In this document: piece by piece, positions 1 through 8,714 of the stretch
Position numbering within the stretch: the stretch's first letter is position 1
How the letters are laid out: every line of letters begins with the position of its first letter
Source of the DNA: CAYVWB01 sp964455395
GTDB lineage: Bacteria > Desulfobacterota > Desulfovibrionia > Desulfovibrionales > Desulfovibrionaceae
DNA length: 64,000 nt
Direction of reading: 5' to 3'
Assembly: GCA_964455395.1 (NCBI GenBank)
Contig: CAYVWB010000016.1
Location: 1 to 64,000 of the forward strand
Notes under the pieces: model-generated
Databases searched by the model: none
The model's input: the letters and a program-made list of their open reading frames with translations, nothing else
Told to the model about the DNA's origin: nothing
Made by a program: the position numbers and the translations under genes

Positions 1-311
1 GCTGGGGGTTCCGGCCCACGGACGGGGAAGACCGCCGCGAGGTGCTCGCCCGCGCGCTGGACGCGCTTCTGGACGCCCACGGCCGCGCTCCGGGCCGACG
101 CCTTCTCGTCGTCACCCACGGCGGCGTCATCAAGTGCGTCACCAACCACTTGCTGGGCTTGGATTTTCTTCCCGAGGAGGGCAACCCGCTGCGGCCCTAC
201 CACCTGCACCGCGTGGCCTGCGATGGCGCGGCTTTCAGCCTGCAGACGCTCAACGTCTCCCTGCAGCGCAGCGCCGGCGACTCGCCCATGACCGGAGAGC
301 CCCCGGCGTGA
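1..311 (+). CDS. Histidine phosphatase family protein (3' part only)
   Basis: This is the C-terminal end of a phosphoglycerate-mutase-like histidine phosphatase; the reading frame is open from base 3 and its start lies outside the window. The segment VVTHGGVIKCV carries the second conserved histidine of the family, the one that follows a hydrophobic strand and helps bind the phosphate. The N-terminal RHGE motif, which holds the phospho-accepting histidine, is not in the window. Members hydrolyse small phosphoesters such as alpha-ribazole phosphate or sugar phosphates, so the substrate cannot be assigned. The stop codon TGA overlaps the GTG start of the next gene by four bases, so the two are probably translationally coupled. 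Confidence 0.8.
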   Translation, partial: WGFRPTDGEDRREVLARALDALLDAHGRAPGRRLLVVTHGGVIKCVTNHLLGLDFLPEEGNPLRPYHLHRVACDGAAFSLQTLNVSLQRSAGDSPMTGEPPA

Positions 312-1511
312 GAGTGCTCCATTACAGTCAGCATGTGCTTGGGGTGGGCCACTATTTCCGCAGCCTCGCCATGGCTCGCGCGCTGGCGGCGCAAGGCATC
401 ACCAGTTACACCACGCGCCCTTCGCGCTCGNNNNNNNNNNGACCCCGTGGAGACCACCCTGCCCCCAGGGGTGACCCGCACCCTGCTGCCGTCGCTGATG
501 ATGGATCAGGATTTCAAGGACTTCCTGCCCCAGGGCATGGACCTGCCCACACTGGAAGCGCAGCGGACGGCCCTTCTGCTGGAAACGCTCGAAACCACGG
601 CGCCGGACGTCTTCCTGGTGGAGCTCTTTCCCTTCGGACGCAAGCGCTTCGCCTTCGAACTGGTCCCGGCGCTGGAACGATTCGCCGCCATGAAGCGGAC
701 CCGCGGCCATGGCGCCGCGCTCTGCAGCGTGCGCGACATCCTGGTGGAAAAATCCGACCAGGCCAAGTTCGAGCGTCGTGCGTTGGGCTGGCTGAACGAG
801 TTTTTCGACGGCGTGCTCGTCCACGCGGACCCGCGACTCGTCCGCTTCGAGGAAACCTTCGCGCGCATGGAAGCCATCGTCCCGGAAATCGTCTACACCG
901 GCTATGTGACCGAGCCGCCGCCTCTTGCGGAAGAGGTCGAATCGCTACGAGCCTCCTTGGGATTGACGCCGGTCGCCGAGGGCGGCGCACCTCTCGTGGT
1001 GGCGAGCGCTGGCGGCGGCGCGGTGGGTGGGGACGTGGTCGCCGCGGCGGTGGAGGCCTGCGCCCTGCTGGAGACGCCTCACCAATGCCGGGCCTTCGCC
1101 GGCCCCTTCGCCACCGACGAGACCATGGCCCGGCTGGCCAGGCTGACTCGCGAGTCCCCGCACGTCCATGTGGCGCGGTTCACGGACTGTTTCCCGACAC
1201 ATCTCGCCGTGGCGCAGCTTTCCGTCTCCATGGCCGGGTACAACACCACCATGGCGTTGCTGGCGGCTGGTACGTACGGGCTGGTCCACCCCTTCGACCA
1301 GAATCGGGAGCAACGCATGCGCGCCACGCGGCTTGTGGAGCGCGGCGCCGTGGGGATGCTTGAGCGCGAGGATCTCCATCCGCCACGACTGGCTGCACGC
1401 ATGGCTGCGGCGTTGCGCTCCCCCCGTACGACAGCCCACGGCGTGGATCTTGACGGCGCTGCCGCCAGCGCACGCGCCGTGGCGCGGTTCGCTTCGCTGC
1501 GTCACGGCTGA
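308..1511 (+). CDS. Predicted MurG-like glycosyltransferase (contains scaffold gap)
   Basis: The start is GTG at 308, preceded by GGAGA and overlapping the upstream stop. The first residues, MRVLHYSQHVLGVGHYFRSL, are typical of the N-terminal Rossmann half of MurG-like nucleotide-sugar glycosyltransferases of the COG4671 type (predicted glycosyltransferases). Ten N at 431-440 interrupt the gene. The reading frame differs before and after the gap, so the true gap length is not ten bases, and the frameshift is an assembly effect rather than a real mutation. The downstream half keeps the donor-binding face (ASAGGGAVGG, then SMAGYNTTMALLAAG near the end), as in MurG. The acceptor is unknown. The last ~14 codons lie inside a 112-bp direct repeat that continues past the stop. 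Confidence 0.7.
431..440. other. Scaffold gap of 10 N
   Basis: Ten undefined bases lie inside the glycosyltransferase gene. The protein is recognisable on both sides but in different frames, so the real missing sequence is not 10 bp modulo 3. Confidence 0.99.
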
Positions 1512-1692
1512 TCTGTTGCGCTTGGCTGTCATCCCCCACGCTTCTTCACGACTGCTCGACTACTCGACGGCGCTCGTCGGCGCACGCGCCGTGGCGCGGT
1601 TCGCTTCGCTGCGTCACGGCTGATCTGTTGCGCTTGGCTGTCATCCCCCACGCTTCTTCACGACTGCTCGACTACTCGACGGCGCTCGTCGG
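1469..1692. repeat. 112-bp perfect tandem duplication
   Basis: Two directly adjacent copies, 1469-1580 and 1581-1692, appear identical when read base by base. The first copy starts inside the glycosyltransferase gene and contains its last ~14 codons, its stop codon and 69 bp of downstream DNA. The second copy therefore carries a phantom gene end with its own stop. A third copy starts (CGC) but diverges at once. Confidence 0.95.
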
Positions 1693-1721
1693 CGCTCGCC
1701 TCCGCACCACTGCTCGACTGC

Positions 1722-1785
1722 GGGACTGCAGGACTGCGGGACTGCGGGACTGCAGGACTGCGGGACTGCGGGACTGCGGGACTGC
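1722..1785. repeat. 8-bp tandem repeat, eight copies (GGGACTGC / AGGACTGC)
   Basis: Eight contiguous 8-bp units run from 1722 to 1785; six read GGGACTGC and two (units 2 and 5) read AGGACTGC. The array lies in the 516-bp noncoding stretch between the glycosyltransferase and the ABC operon. With the 112-bp duplication, it accounts for more than half of that stretch. I see no gene in the remainder (1786-2027), only a candidate promoter at its end. Confidence 0.95.
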
Positions 1786-1935
1786 GCCATGAAGCGCGCG
1801 GAGTCGCATCCTGGCGCCAGCTCGTGCTTCGGCAAAGCCCCTGTGGAGGCGCTGCGCCAGCGCACTGAACGCGCCGGCGTCGCTCTTCGGGGTGTCTCAG
1901 GTTGTCATGTGGCGACATTTCTCCACGCGTCGCGC

Positions 1936-1966
1936 TTGCGTAACCGGCCCTCTTCTGCGATACAAT
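1936..1966 (+). promoter_or_regulatory. Candidate sigma70-type promoter of the ABC/OPT-like operon
   Basis: TACAAT at 1961-1966 matches the -10 box at five of six positions. TTGCGT at 1936-1941 is the nearest -35-like hexamer, but the 19-bp spacing is longer than ideal. It lies about 60-80 bp before the first gene of the operon. Confidence 0.4.
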
Positions 1967-2027
1967 GAACAGGTAGGCTCGTCGTGGTCGTCGCGGCGCG
2001 TCTGCCGACGTCTTCCCGACCCTTGCC

Positions 2028-2831
2028 ATGGGACGCGCTTACGCCATGACCGGCCCCGAGCACACCTCCTCCCCCGCCACTGCGGACGACGCGGCCTCTG
2101 TGGATCGCGCAGCGCAAGGGGACCCCGCGGAACCGATGAGTCCCGAGGATGATGGACGCAGTCAGGGCGTCCCGTCCGGCATCGCGCGGCAGATCAGTCT
2201 GCCGTGGTCCAAGTCCTTCGAGATCAGTGTGAAGAATCTCAAGGTGCGCTTTTTTCGTTCGCTGATCACCGTGTTGAGCCTCGTGCTCGCCGTGGCGTTT
2301 CTCAACTTCATCCTCACCACCCAGGACCTGGCGCAAGGGCTCTTGAACGCCGGGGGCGCTGCGGCGATGGAAACGCTGCAAGCCGCGGGCTTCGACGTGG
2401 ACGAAGCGGCCATGCGCGTGGGGGCCGGGGCCAAGGAGCGTTGGATCGTCATTCTCTCCATGCTGGTGTGCACGGTGGGCATCGTCAACGCGCAGCTCAT
2501 GAGCGTCACCGAGCGGTTTCGTGAAATCGGCATCATGAAGTGCCTTGGCGCGCTGGACAGCATCGTGCTGCGGCTCTTCCTCATCGAAGCGGCTCTGCAA
2601 GGCCTGGCGGGTTCCCTGGCGGGGGCGGTGACCGGACTTTTCTTCGCCGGCGTCAACGGCCTGTTCCGTTTCGGCGGCGCGGCCTTCGCCGGCGTCTCTG
2701 CAGGGGATCTGCTGCTCAGCCTGCTCATGGCCACGGGGGCGGGCTTGCTGCTCAGCCTCATCGGCGTCTTCTACCCGGCGGTGGTGGCGGCGCGGATGCG
2801 TCCCGTGGTCGCCATGCGTTCGGAATATTAG
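2028..2831 (+). CDS. Small FtsX/LolC-type ABC transporter permease
   Basis: The protein (267 aa from ATG 2028; ATG 2046 is an alternative preceded by GGACGC) has an ~60-residue polar N-terminus. The motif KNLKVRFFRSLITVL then leads into TM1 (about residues 78-102). Unlike MacB or LolC it has only ~40 residues before TM2, so there is almost no periplasmic domain. Three more helices follow (about 141-163, 181-207, 226-250), with the FtsX-typical sequence SVTERFREIGIMKCLGA between TM2 and TM3. The stretch after the last helix, VVAARMRPVVAMRSEY, is also typical of the family. It is followed 19 bp later by an ABC ATPase and then by a second, giant permease. It is therefore most likely one half of a heterodimeric membrane unit, as in LolC/LolE. 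The substrate is unknown. Confidence 0.8.
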   Translation: MGRAYAMTGPEHTSSPATADDAASVDRAAQGDPAEPMSPEDDGRSQGVPSGIARQISLPWSKSFEISVKNLKVRFFRSLITVLSLVLAVAFLNFILTTQDLAQGLLNAGGAAAMETLQAAGFDVDEAAMRVGAGAKERWIVILSMLVCTVGIVNAQLMSVTERFREIGIMKCLGALDSIVLRLFLIEAALQGLAGSLAGAVTGLFFAGVNGLFRFGGAAFAGVSAGDLLLSLLMATGAGLLLSLIGVFYPAVVAARMRPVVAMRSEY

Positions 2832-2850
2832 GAACACGAGACACCACGCC

Positions 2851-3678
2851 ATGCCAGACACACAACACACCATCGTCCGCGTCCTGGGAGTGAAGAAAGA
2901 ATTCCGCATGGGGAAGATGCATGTCCAGGCGCTCAAGGGCGTGGATCTGGAGATCTTCGCCGGGGAGTACATCTCGATCATGGGGCCCTCGGGCTCGGGC
3001 AAGTCCACCCTCTTCAACATGATCGGCGGATTGGACAAACCCAGCGACGGCAAGGTCTTCATCGACGAAGTGGACATCTCCCAACTGGACGCCTTCGAGC
3101 TGGCGTGGCTGCGCAACCGCAAGATCGGCTACATTTTCCAGACGTTCAACCTCATCCCCGTAATGACAGCGCTGGAGAACGTCACCCTGCCCATGACGTT
3201 CGCCGGCATGAACAACGACGACGCAGTGACCAAGGGCATCGAACTGCTGGGCCTTGTGGGCCTGGGCGAACGCTTTCAGCACAAACCTCTGGAGCTCTCC
3301 GGCGGCCAGCAGCAACGGGTGGCCATCGCGCGCTCCCTGGCCAACGACCCCGCCATCGTTCTGGCGGACGAGCCCACCGGCAACCTGGACCTGAAGACGG
3401 GCGAAGAAATCATCGACCTGCTCAAACGCCTCTCCAAGGAACGCGGCGTCACTGTCATCTCCGCCACCCACGACTACAAGATGCTCAACGTCTCGGACCG
3501 TGTGGTGTGGATCCGCGACGGCCGCGCCGACAAGATCGAACGCCGCGCCGAGCTGGACATCACTGTGGGCGGCATCCAGGAACAGGAAGATCAGGCGCAG
3601 CAGGCGGCTTCGTTCCAGGACGCTCCTGCCCAGAAAGAAGACGCCGAAACCTCCGCCAAGGCCGGAGCGGATACATGA
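2851..3678 (+). CDS. LolD/MacB-type ABC transporter ATP-binding protein
   Basis: The 275-residue protein carries a complete ABC ATPase. Walker A is GPSGSGKST (residues 45-53), the signature LSGGQQQRVAIA starts near 149, and Walker B is IVLADEPTGNLD near 169-180. The sequence class (GNLD after Walker B, YIFQTFNLIP in the Q loop) is that of the LolD/MacB/FtsE group. These proteins drive type VII 'mechanotransmission' permeases rather than channel-type importers. A ~45-residue Gln/Glu/Ala-rich tail (QEQEDQAQQ and onward) extends beyond the usual ~230-residue domain and is probably disordered. The stop overlaps the ATG of the giant permease (ATGA), so the stoichiometry is likely fixed by coupled translation. 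It should power both permeases of the operon. Confidence 0.92.
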   Translation: MPDTQHTIVRVLGVKKEFRMGKMHVQALKGVDLEIFAGEYISIMGPSGSGKSTLFNMIGGLDKPSDGKVFIDEVDISQLDAFELAWLRNRKIGYIFQTFNLIPVMTALENVTLPMTFAGMNNDDAVTKGIELLGLVGLGERFQHKPLELSGGQQQRVAIARSLANDPAIVLADEPTGNLDLKTGEEIIDLLKRLSKERGVTVISATHDYKMLNVSDRVVWIRDGRADKIERRAELDITVGGIQEQEDQAQQAASFQDAPAQKEDAETSAKAGADT

Positions 3679-6600
3679 GCCGAGGCGCCTGCCGCTTCCT
3701 CCGCGCGTGCTTCACGTGGGCCGCGCTGTGCTGCGCGCTGATGCTGTGGCCGGCGTCCTTGCGCGCCGAGGTGGCCTATCCCGTGCAGGAACAGACCATC
3801 CGCGAAGTGGTGGAGACCCTGGCCGCCTACGGCGACCGCAGCGTTGGCTCCCCCGGCCTGGAGTCGGCGGCGGCGTATGTGGAAGACGCCTTCGAACGAC
3901 TGGTCCCCGCAGCGCCCTTCGAAGGCCTTGGCGAGGAAGGCGGCCGCGTCATCGCACGGCAACCCTTCGCAGCGCCAGCGCGCATCCAGCGCCATTCGCA
4001 ATTGAGCGTGCTGGATGAATCCGGCGCGACCGCACAGTCCATCCCCCTGCAACCGTTGATGATGAACGCCATCGCCCCCGGCTCCCTGCCAGAGGGGGGC
4101 GTGGAAGCGGGCATCATCTACGTGGGCCCAGGCGAACTGAAGGATTTCAACGGCCTTGAGGTCATGGGCGCCGTCGTCGTCATGGACATCGACTCCGGCA
4201 AGAACTGGATGAACGCTGCGCTGCTCGGCGCGCAGGCCGTCATCTATCTGGACGACCCCGGCGTCACCCGCTCGGCGCCGCGCTGGTTCTTCGAAGACAA
4301 GCTGGAGCTCACCCCCATCGAACTCCCCCGCTTCTGGATGCCCAAGGAGCAGTTCAGCACCCTTTTCGGAGAGCCGGCCCAGTGGCTGCACAAGGAACTC
4401 GGCGCGGCCGTGCGGCTGGAAAACCGCGTCCAATGGACCATCACGGAAGCAGAGAACATCTACTGCTTCATCCCCGCCAGCGACGCAGCCCGCGCGGAAG
4501 AAGTGGTGGTCTTCGAAGCGTTCTACGACGCCACGGCCTACGTGGCCGGCGTGGCCCCCGGCGCGGACGAAGCCGTCTCCATCGCCACGCTGCTGCAGCT
4601 GGCGGACCATTTCGGCGCGAACCCGCCTGCGCGCAACGTGCTGTTGCTGGCCTCCTCCGCGCACAGCCAGGCCCAGGCCGGCATGCGCGAATTCATCATG
4701 GCGCAGGAAACCCGCGGCCGTACATTGCGCCAGCTCAGACGCGACCTGCGCGCCCGCGCCACAGACGCCAAACAGACCGTCCGCGCCCTCCAGCGCGACG
4801 ACCCTCTCACGGGGCCCACGGAGCTGGATTTCGACGCTGACGAGGCGCCCTCTCCGGAAGCTGTCGCCGAAGCCGCCGCAGCCACGGAAGCCCTGGTGCG
4901 GGAAGCGGTGAACTCCATCCTCAAGACCAGGGTGGACGCCATCTCCACACAGCTCATGCGGCTGCGGCTCACCCGCGAGACAGGCGGCCTGCGCCAGGAG
5001 GACGCCCGCGTGGAGGAACTGGCGGAGGAGCGCAGCCTGCTGCGTCAGCTGACTTTTCTCACCACCTATCAGGACCTCACCGAAGAGGATCGCGGCCGTC
5101 TGATGGCGCAGGTCCCTGCGGCGCTGGAGGAACAGCGCGCCATCGAACGCGACGCCCGACGCCAGCTGAGTCACCTCAAGGCGGGCAACGCCCTGGACGA
5201 CCTCGTCGGCGGCTTGCAGGAAGCCGCCGTGGTCTCCTTGCATCTCTCCAGCCACGGCGACGGCTTCGGCGCGTTCGACCAGGGTTGGCTCTACGATCTG
5301 CGGCCCGACGTGAACCGCATCCGCTCCTATGCGGACCTGGACGCCTTCCTCCAGACCAGCGCGGCGGACTACATTGCCTCCGGCGGCGCCGATCTCTTCC
5401 GGGACACCCTGCGCCCCAGCCGGCTGCGCACATGGCAGAGCTACCTGCCGGACCAGCCGGACCTTGCGGGTGAAGTGCCGGCCATGGCCGGACGGCTGGG
5501 CATGACCTTCGCCACCGTGCACGACGCGCGACCGAACTGGGGCACGCCCTACGACCTCCCCGAAGACGTGGACTTCACCTTCGCAGCGCGCCAAGCCGAA
5601 GCGAGCCTCGCACTGGCTCACGACCTGGCCAACGGCGACGTCCCCATGGATGCGCCCCGGCCCCGCAAAGGCATCGCCCTGCTCACCGGCCGCGCCAATC
5701 TGTTGCGCCAAGGCGAACTCTTCCCGGACCTCCCCGCGCGGGACACGGTGGTGCTCTGCTTCCAGGGGAGCACCCGCTACTACGCCATGGTGGACGCCAT
5801 GGGCCGCTTCCGACTGGCCGGACTGGCGGACCGCAAGCACACCTACCACAAAGCCGTGCTGGAGCCCTACAAATTCGATCCCGTGGACGGCCGCGTGCGC
5901 TGGGCTGTGGACAAGTCCCAGACAGGCTTGCAGAACTACCGCGTGAAGATGGTGCGCTCCGCCATGGAGACGGACCTCGTCCTGTTCACGTGCGCGCAGA
6001 CCAATTTGTTCAACACGCTGGAGCCGCGCACCTTCAAGTACATGACGCGCATCAACCTCTTCGATGCGCGCACCGAAGCCGAGCCCCTGCGCTACTGGTA
6101 CAGCCGACTGGACACGTGGTCATCCACCATCAACGCCATTTTTCTCGACCCCGGCGTTCCCTTCAAAGCCACCCTCTCCGACACGGTGCTGGGTCGCAAG
6201 ATGATCCTGCTGAACGCCACGCCGGACAAGCCCCAAGGCCGGGGGTTCCTGCCCGGAGAATGGCCCCGCATTCCCTACACGGCGCACCAGGCCGCCAAGG
6301 ACATGTGGCGCCTGCTGACGCCGCGCATGCAGAACCTGGAGGACAAGGGCATCGTCAACGTGCGTCTGCGCGAGCTCATGGACCAGGGCCGGACCAACCT
6401 GCAGGAAGCCGACGCCGCCTTTGACCGCAAGGAGTGGGACGTCTTTCTGGAGAAATCCCGCGCCAGCTGGGCGCTCGCCGCGCGCGTCTACAATGATGTG
6501 GACAAGACACAGAAGGACGTGCTGCTGGGCGTGCTCTTCTACATCGCGCTTTTTGCGCCGTTCGCGTACTGCATGGAGCGACTGCTTTTCGGGTTCGCCA

Positions 6601-8714
6601 ACATCCACAAGCGCATTCTGGCGTTTCTGGGCGTGCTGACAGGCATCATCGGGGTGGTGTACGCCGTGCACCCGGCTTTCGAGCTCACGTACAGTCCGCT
6701 GGTGGTCATCACCGCCTTCTTCATCGTGGGGCTGTCCTTTCTGGTGGGATGCATCATTTTTTTCCGTTTCGAGCGGGAGATGGTGGAACTGCAACGGCGC
6801 TCGCGCCACCTCAAGTCCACGGAGATCTCGCACTTGGGGGCTTTTTCCGCAGCGTTCACCCTGGGCGTCTCCAACTTGCGACGGCGGCCCATCCGCACGG
6901 CGCTCACCATCGTCACGCTGGTCATCCTTACCTTCACCATCATGAATTTCACCGCGGTGAAAAGCGTCCGACAGCACTCCAAGACGGAGTTCAGCGACAA
7001 CGCCGCCTACCAGGGTCTGTTGATGAAACAGGTCGGCTGGAAGGACCTGGCGCGGGAGGCCTTGAACGCCGCGCGCGACATGTTCCACGATCAAGGCGTG
7101 GTGGCGCCGCGGGTGTGGTACGTCACCCCGCAGGATATCTCCCGGCCCCACCTCATCCCCGTGCACCGCGAGGACCGCACCTTCTCCGCGCGGGGGGTTG
7201 TGGGCCTCTCCGAAGCGGAGCCGGCGGTCAGCGGGTTGGACAGCACCTTGACCCGCGGGCGATGGCTGCGGGAGGACGAACGCAACGCCGTGATCATCCC
7301 GGAACGCATGGCCGAGCTCCTCGGCGTGGACCTGACCACCCCGGAAGGCCGGCGCGTGAAGATCTGGGGCATGGACCACGAGGTGGTGGGCTGCTTCGAC
7401 GCCGTGGCTTACGAACAGCATGTGGACCTGGACGGCGAGCCCATCACCCCGGTCATCTTCCCGGCGGAGAGCTTCATGGACATCGCCGCCGTGGAAGCGG
7501 ACAGCTTCGAGTCCGGCGAAGATCTGGTGAACTTCCAAGGCCGGTACGAGCACATTCCGGCGGACCAAGTCATCGTCATGCACTACACCGCGCTCATGGC
7601 CATCACCAAAGGCGGGGGGGGGCTGGGCGGCGGCGGCCGGCTGAAAGCCATCGCCTTGAAACCCGACACCCCCGAGGAGACGCCGGCGCTGGCGCAATGG
7701 CTCTCGGACCGCTTCGGCCTGATGCTCTTCGCCGGTGACGAGGGGGGCACGGCGCTCTATTTCGCATCGGATCAGCTCTCCTATTCCGGCGTCCCCAACA
7801 TCATCATCCCCCTGGTCATCTCCATGCTCATCGTGCTGAACACCATGATCGGCAGCGTGTATGAGCGCAAAGGGGAGATCGCCGTGTATACTTCGGTGGG
7901 GCTGGCGCCGTCGCATGTTTCGTTTCTCTTCGTGGCGGAAGCGTTGGCGTTTGCGGTCATCTCCGTGGTGCTGGGGTATCTGCTGGCGCAGACCTCGGCC
8001 GGCGCGTTGGCCGGCACGACGCTGTGGGAAGGGATGACGGCGAACTATTCATCCATGGCTGGCGTGGCGGCCATGGCGCTGGTCATCCTGGTGGTGCTGA
8101 TCTCCGTCATCTACCCGAGCAAGGTGGCGGCGAACATCGCCATCCCGGACGTGAACCGCTCGTGGTCCATGCCCGACCCGAAAGGCGATTCCCTGGTGGT
8201 CACGCTGCCCTTCCTGGTGAAAACGAGTGAACTGGGCACGGCTGGGGGTTTTCTGGTGGACTACTACCGCGCGCACGAGGACGTCTCCCACGGGCTCTTC
8301 TCCTCGGGGGGCATGGAGTATCAATTCACCGATGCAGGAAACCTGCCGGACTTCGCACGGCCGCAGGTCGCCGCGCTGGACGACGATGGGGTCTGCTTCT
8401 CCCTCTCCATGCGCACTTGGCTTGCGCCCTTCGACTTCGGCGTGCGGCAGCAGGTCCGCGTCGTCTTCTGTCCCGCGGAGGAATACAAGGGTTTCCGACA
8501 GATAAAGGTGATGTTGCGGCGCGAAGCTGGCGAACACACCGTCTGGAAGAACCTGAGCAAGTCGTTCCTGAACGCGTTGCGCAAACAGTTGCTGGTGTGG
8601 CGCTCGCTGGATGAACCGGCGCGGGTCTCCTTTGCGGAGGACATGCGCTCCGAACTGAACAAGATCGGACAGTGGTGCCCGAAAGAAGGCTTCACCACCG
8701 GAGAATGCTCATGA
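3675..8714 (+). CDS. Giant FtsX-type permease with degenerate M28-peptidase-like ectodomain (1679 aa)
   Basis: The start is ATG 3675, overlapping the ATPase stop and followed by a clear signal peptide (LCCALMLWPASLRA|E). Residues ~36-320 look like an M28 aminopeptidase with an inserted PA-like domain: GSPGLESAAAYVEDAFERL, then YVGPGELKDFNG, then FYDATAYVAG-APGADEA and PARNVLLLASSAHS. The first metal-binding His (HxD) is Phe, GADDN reads GADEA, and the catalytic EE pair is absent. The domain is therefore probably not an active peptidase. A helical, coiled-coil-like stretch (~355-520) and a long second extracytoplasmic region follow. Three or four membrane helices lie at ~948-1035. An FtsX module follows: TM at ~1072-1095, a MacB-like periplasmic domain to ~1374, helices at ~1376-1440 and 1466-1487. 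A ~190-residue cytoplasmic tail ends the protein. It is far longer than LolE or MacB. The function is inferred to be ABC-driven extracytoplasmic work on an unknown substrate. Confidence 0.8.
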   Translation: MSRGACRFLRACFTWAALCCALMLWPASLRAEVAYPVQEQTIREVVETLAAYGDRSVGSPGLESAAAYVEDAFERLVPAAPFEGLGEEGGRVIARQPFAAPARIQRHSQLSVLDESGATAQSIPLQPLMMNAIAPGSLPEGGVEAGIIYVGPGELKDFNGLEVMGAVVVMDIDSGKNWMNAALLGAQAVIYLDDPGVTRSAPRWFFEDKLELTPIELPRFWMPKEQFSTLFGEPAQWLHKELGAAVRLENRVQWTITEAENIYCFIPASDAARAEEVVVFEAFYDATAYVAGVAPGADEAVSIATLLQLADHFGANPPARNVLLLASSAHSQAQAGMREFIMAQETRGRTLRQLRRDLRARATDAKQTVRALQRDDPLTGPTELDFDADEAPSPEAVAEAAAATEALVREAVNSILKTRVDAISTQLMRLRLTRETGGLRQEDARVEELAEERSLLRQLTFLTTYQDLTEEDRGRLMAQVPAALEEQRAIERDARRQLSHLKAGNALDDLVGGLQEAAVVSLHLSSHGDGFGAFDQGWLYDLRPDVNRIRSYADLDAFLQTSAADYIASGGADLFRDTLRPSRLRTWQSYLPDQPDLAGEVPAMAGRLGMTFATVHDARPNWGTPYDLPEDVDFTFAARQAEASLALAHDLANGDVPMDAPRPRKGIALLTGRANLLRQGELFPDLPARDTVVLCFQGSTRYYAMVDAMGRFRLAGLADRKHTYHKAVLEPYKFDPVDGRVRWAVDKSQTGLQNYRVKMVRSAMETDLVLFTCAQTNLFNTLEPRTFKYMTRINLFDARTEAEPLRYWYSRLDTWSSTINAIFLDPGVPFKATLSDTVLGRKMILLNATPDKPQGRGFLPGEWPRIPYTAHQAAKDMWRLLTPRMQNLEDKGIVNVRLRELMDQGRTNLQEADAAFDRKEWDVFLEKSRASWALAARVYNDVDKTQKDVLLGVLFYIALFAPFAYCMERLLFGFANIHKRILAFLGVLTGIIGVVYAVHPAFELTYSPLVVITAFFIVGLSFLVGCIIFFRFEREMVELQRRSRHLKSTEISHLGAFSAAFTLGVSNLRRRPIRTALTIVTLVILTFTIMNFTAVKSVRQHSKTEFSDNAAYQGLLMKQVGWKDLAREALNAARDMFHDQGVVAPRVWYVTPQDISRPHLIPVHREDRTFSARGVVGLSEAEPAVSGLDSTLTRGRWLREDERNAVIIPERMAELLGVDLTTPEGRRVKIWGMDHEVVGCFDAVAYEQHVDLDGEPITPVIFPAESFMDIAAVEADSFESGEDLVNFQGRYEHIPADQVIVMHYTALMAITKGGGGLGGGGRLKAIALKPDTPEETPALAQWLSDRFGLMLFAGDEGGTALYFASDQLSYSGVPNIIIPLVISMLIVLNTMIGSVYERKGEIAVYTSVGLAPSHVSFLFVAEALAFAVISVVLGYLLAQTSAGALAGTTLWEGMTANYSSMAGVAAMALVILVVLISVIYPSKVAANIAIPDVNRSWSMPDPKGDSLVVTLPFLVKTSELGTAGGFLVDYYRAHEDVSHGLFSSGGMEYQFTDAGNLPDFARPQVAALDDDGVCFSLSMRTWLAPFDFGVRQQVRVVFCPAEEYKGFRQIKVMLRREAGEHTVWKNLSKSFLNALRKQLLVWRSLDEPARVSFAEDMRSELNKIGQWCPKEGFTTGECS

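Noticed and set aside
3591..5849. 752-residue open frame on the minus strand opposite the giant permease
   Set aside because: High GC produces long open frames on the antisense strand. This one has no start context and an unnatural His/Val/Gly-rich composition, and it overlaps the well-supported permease.
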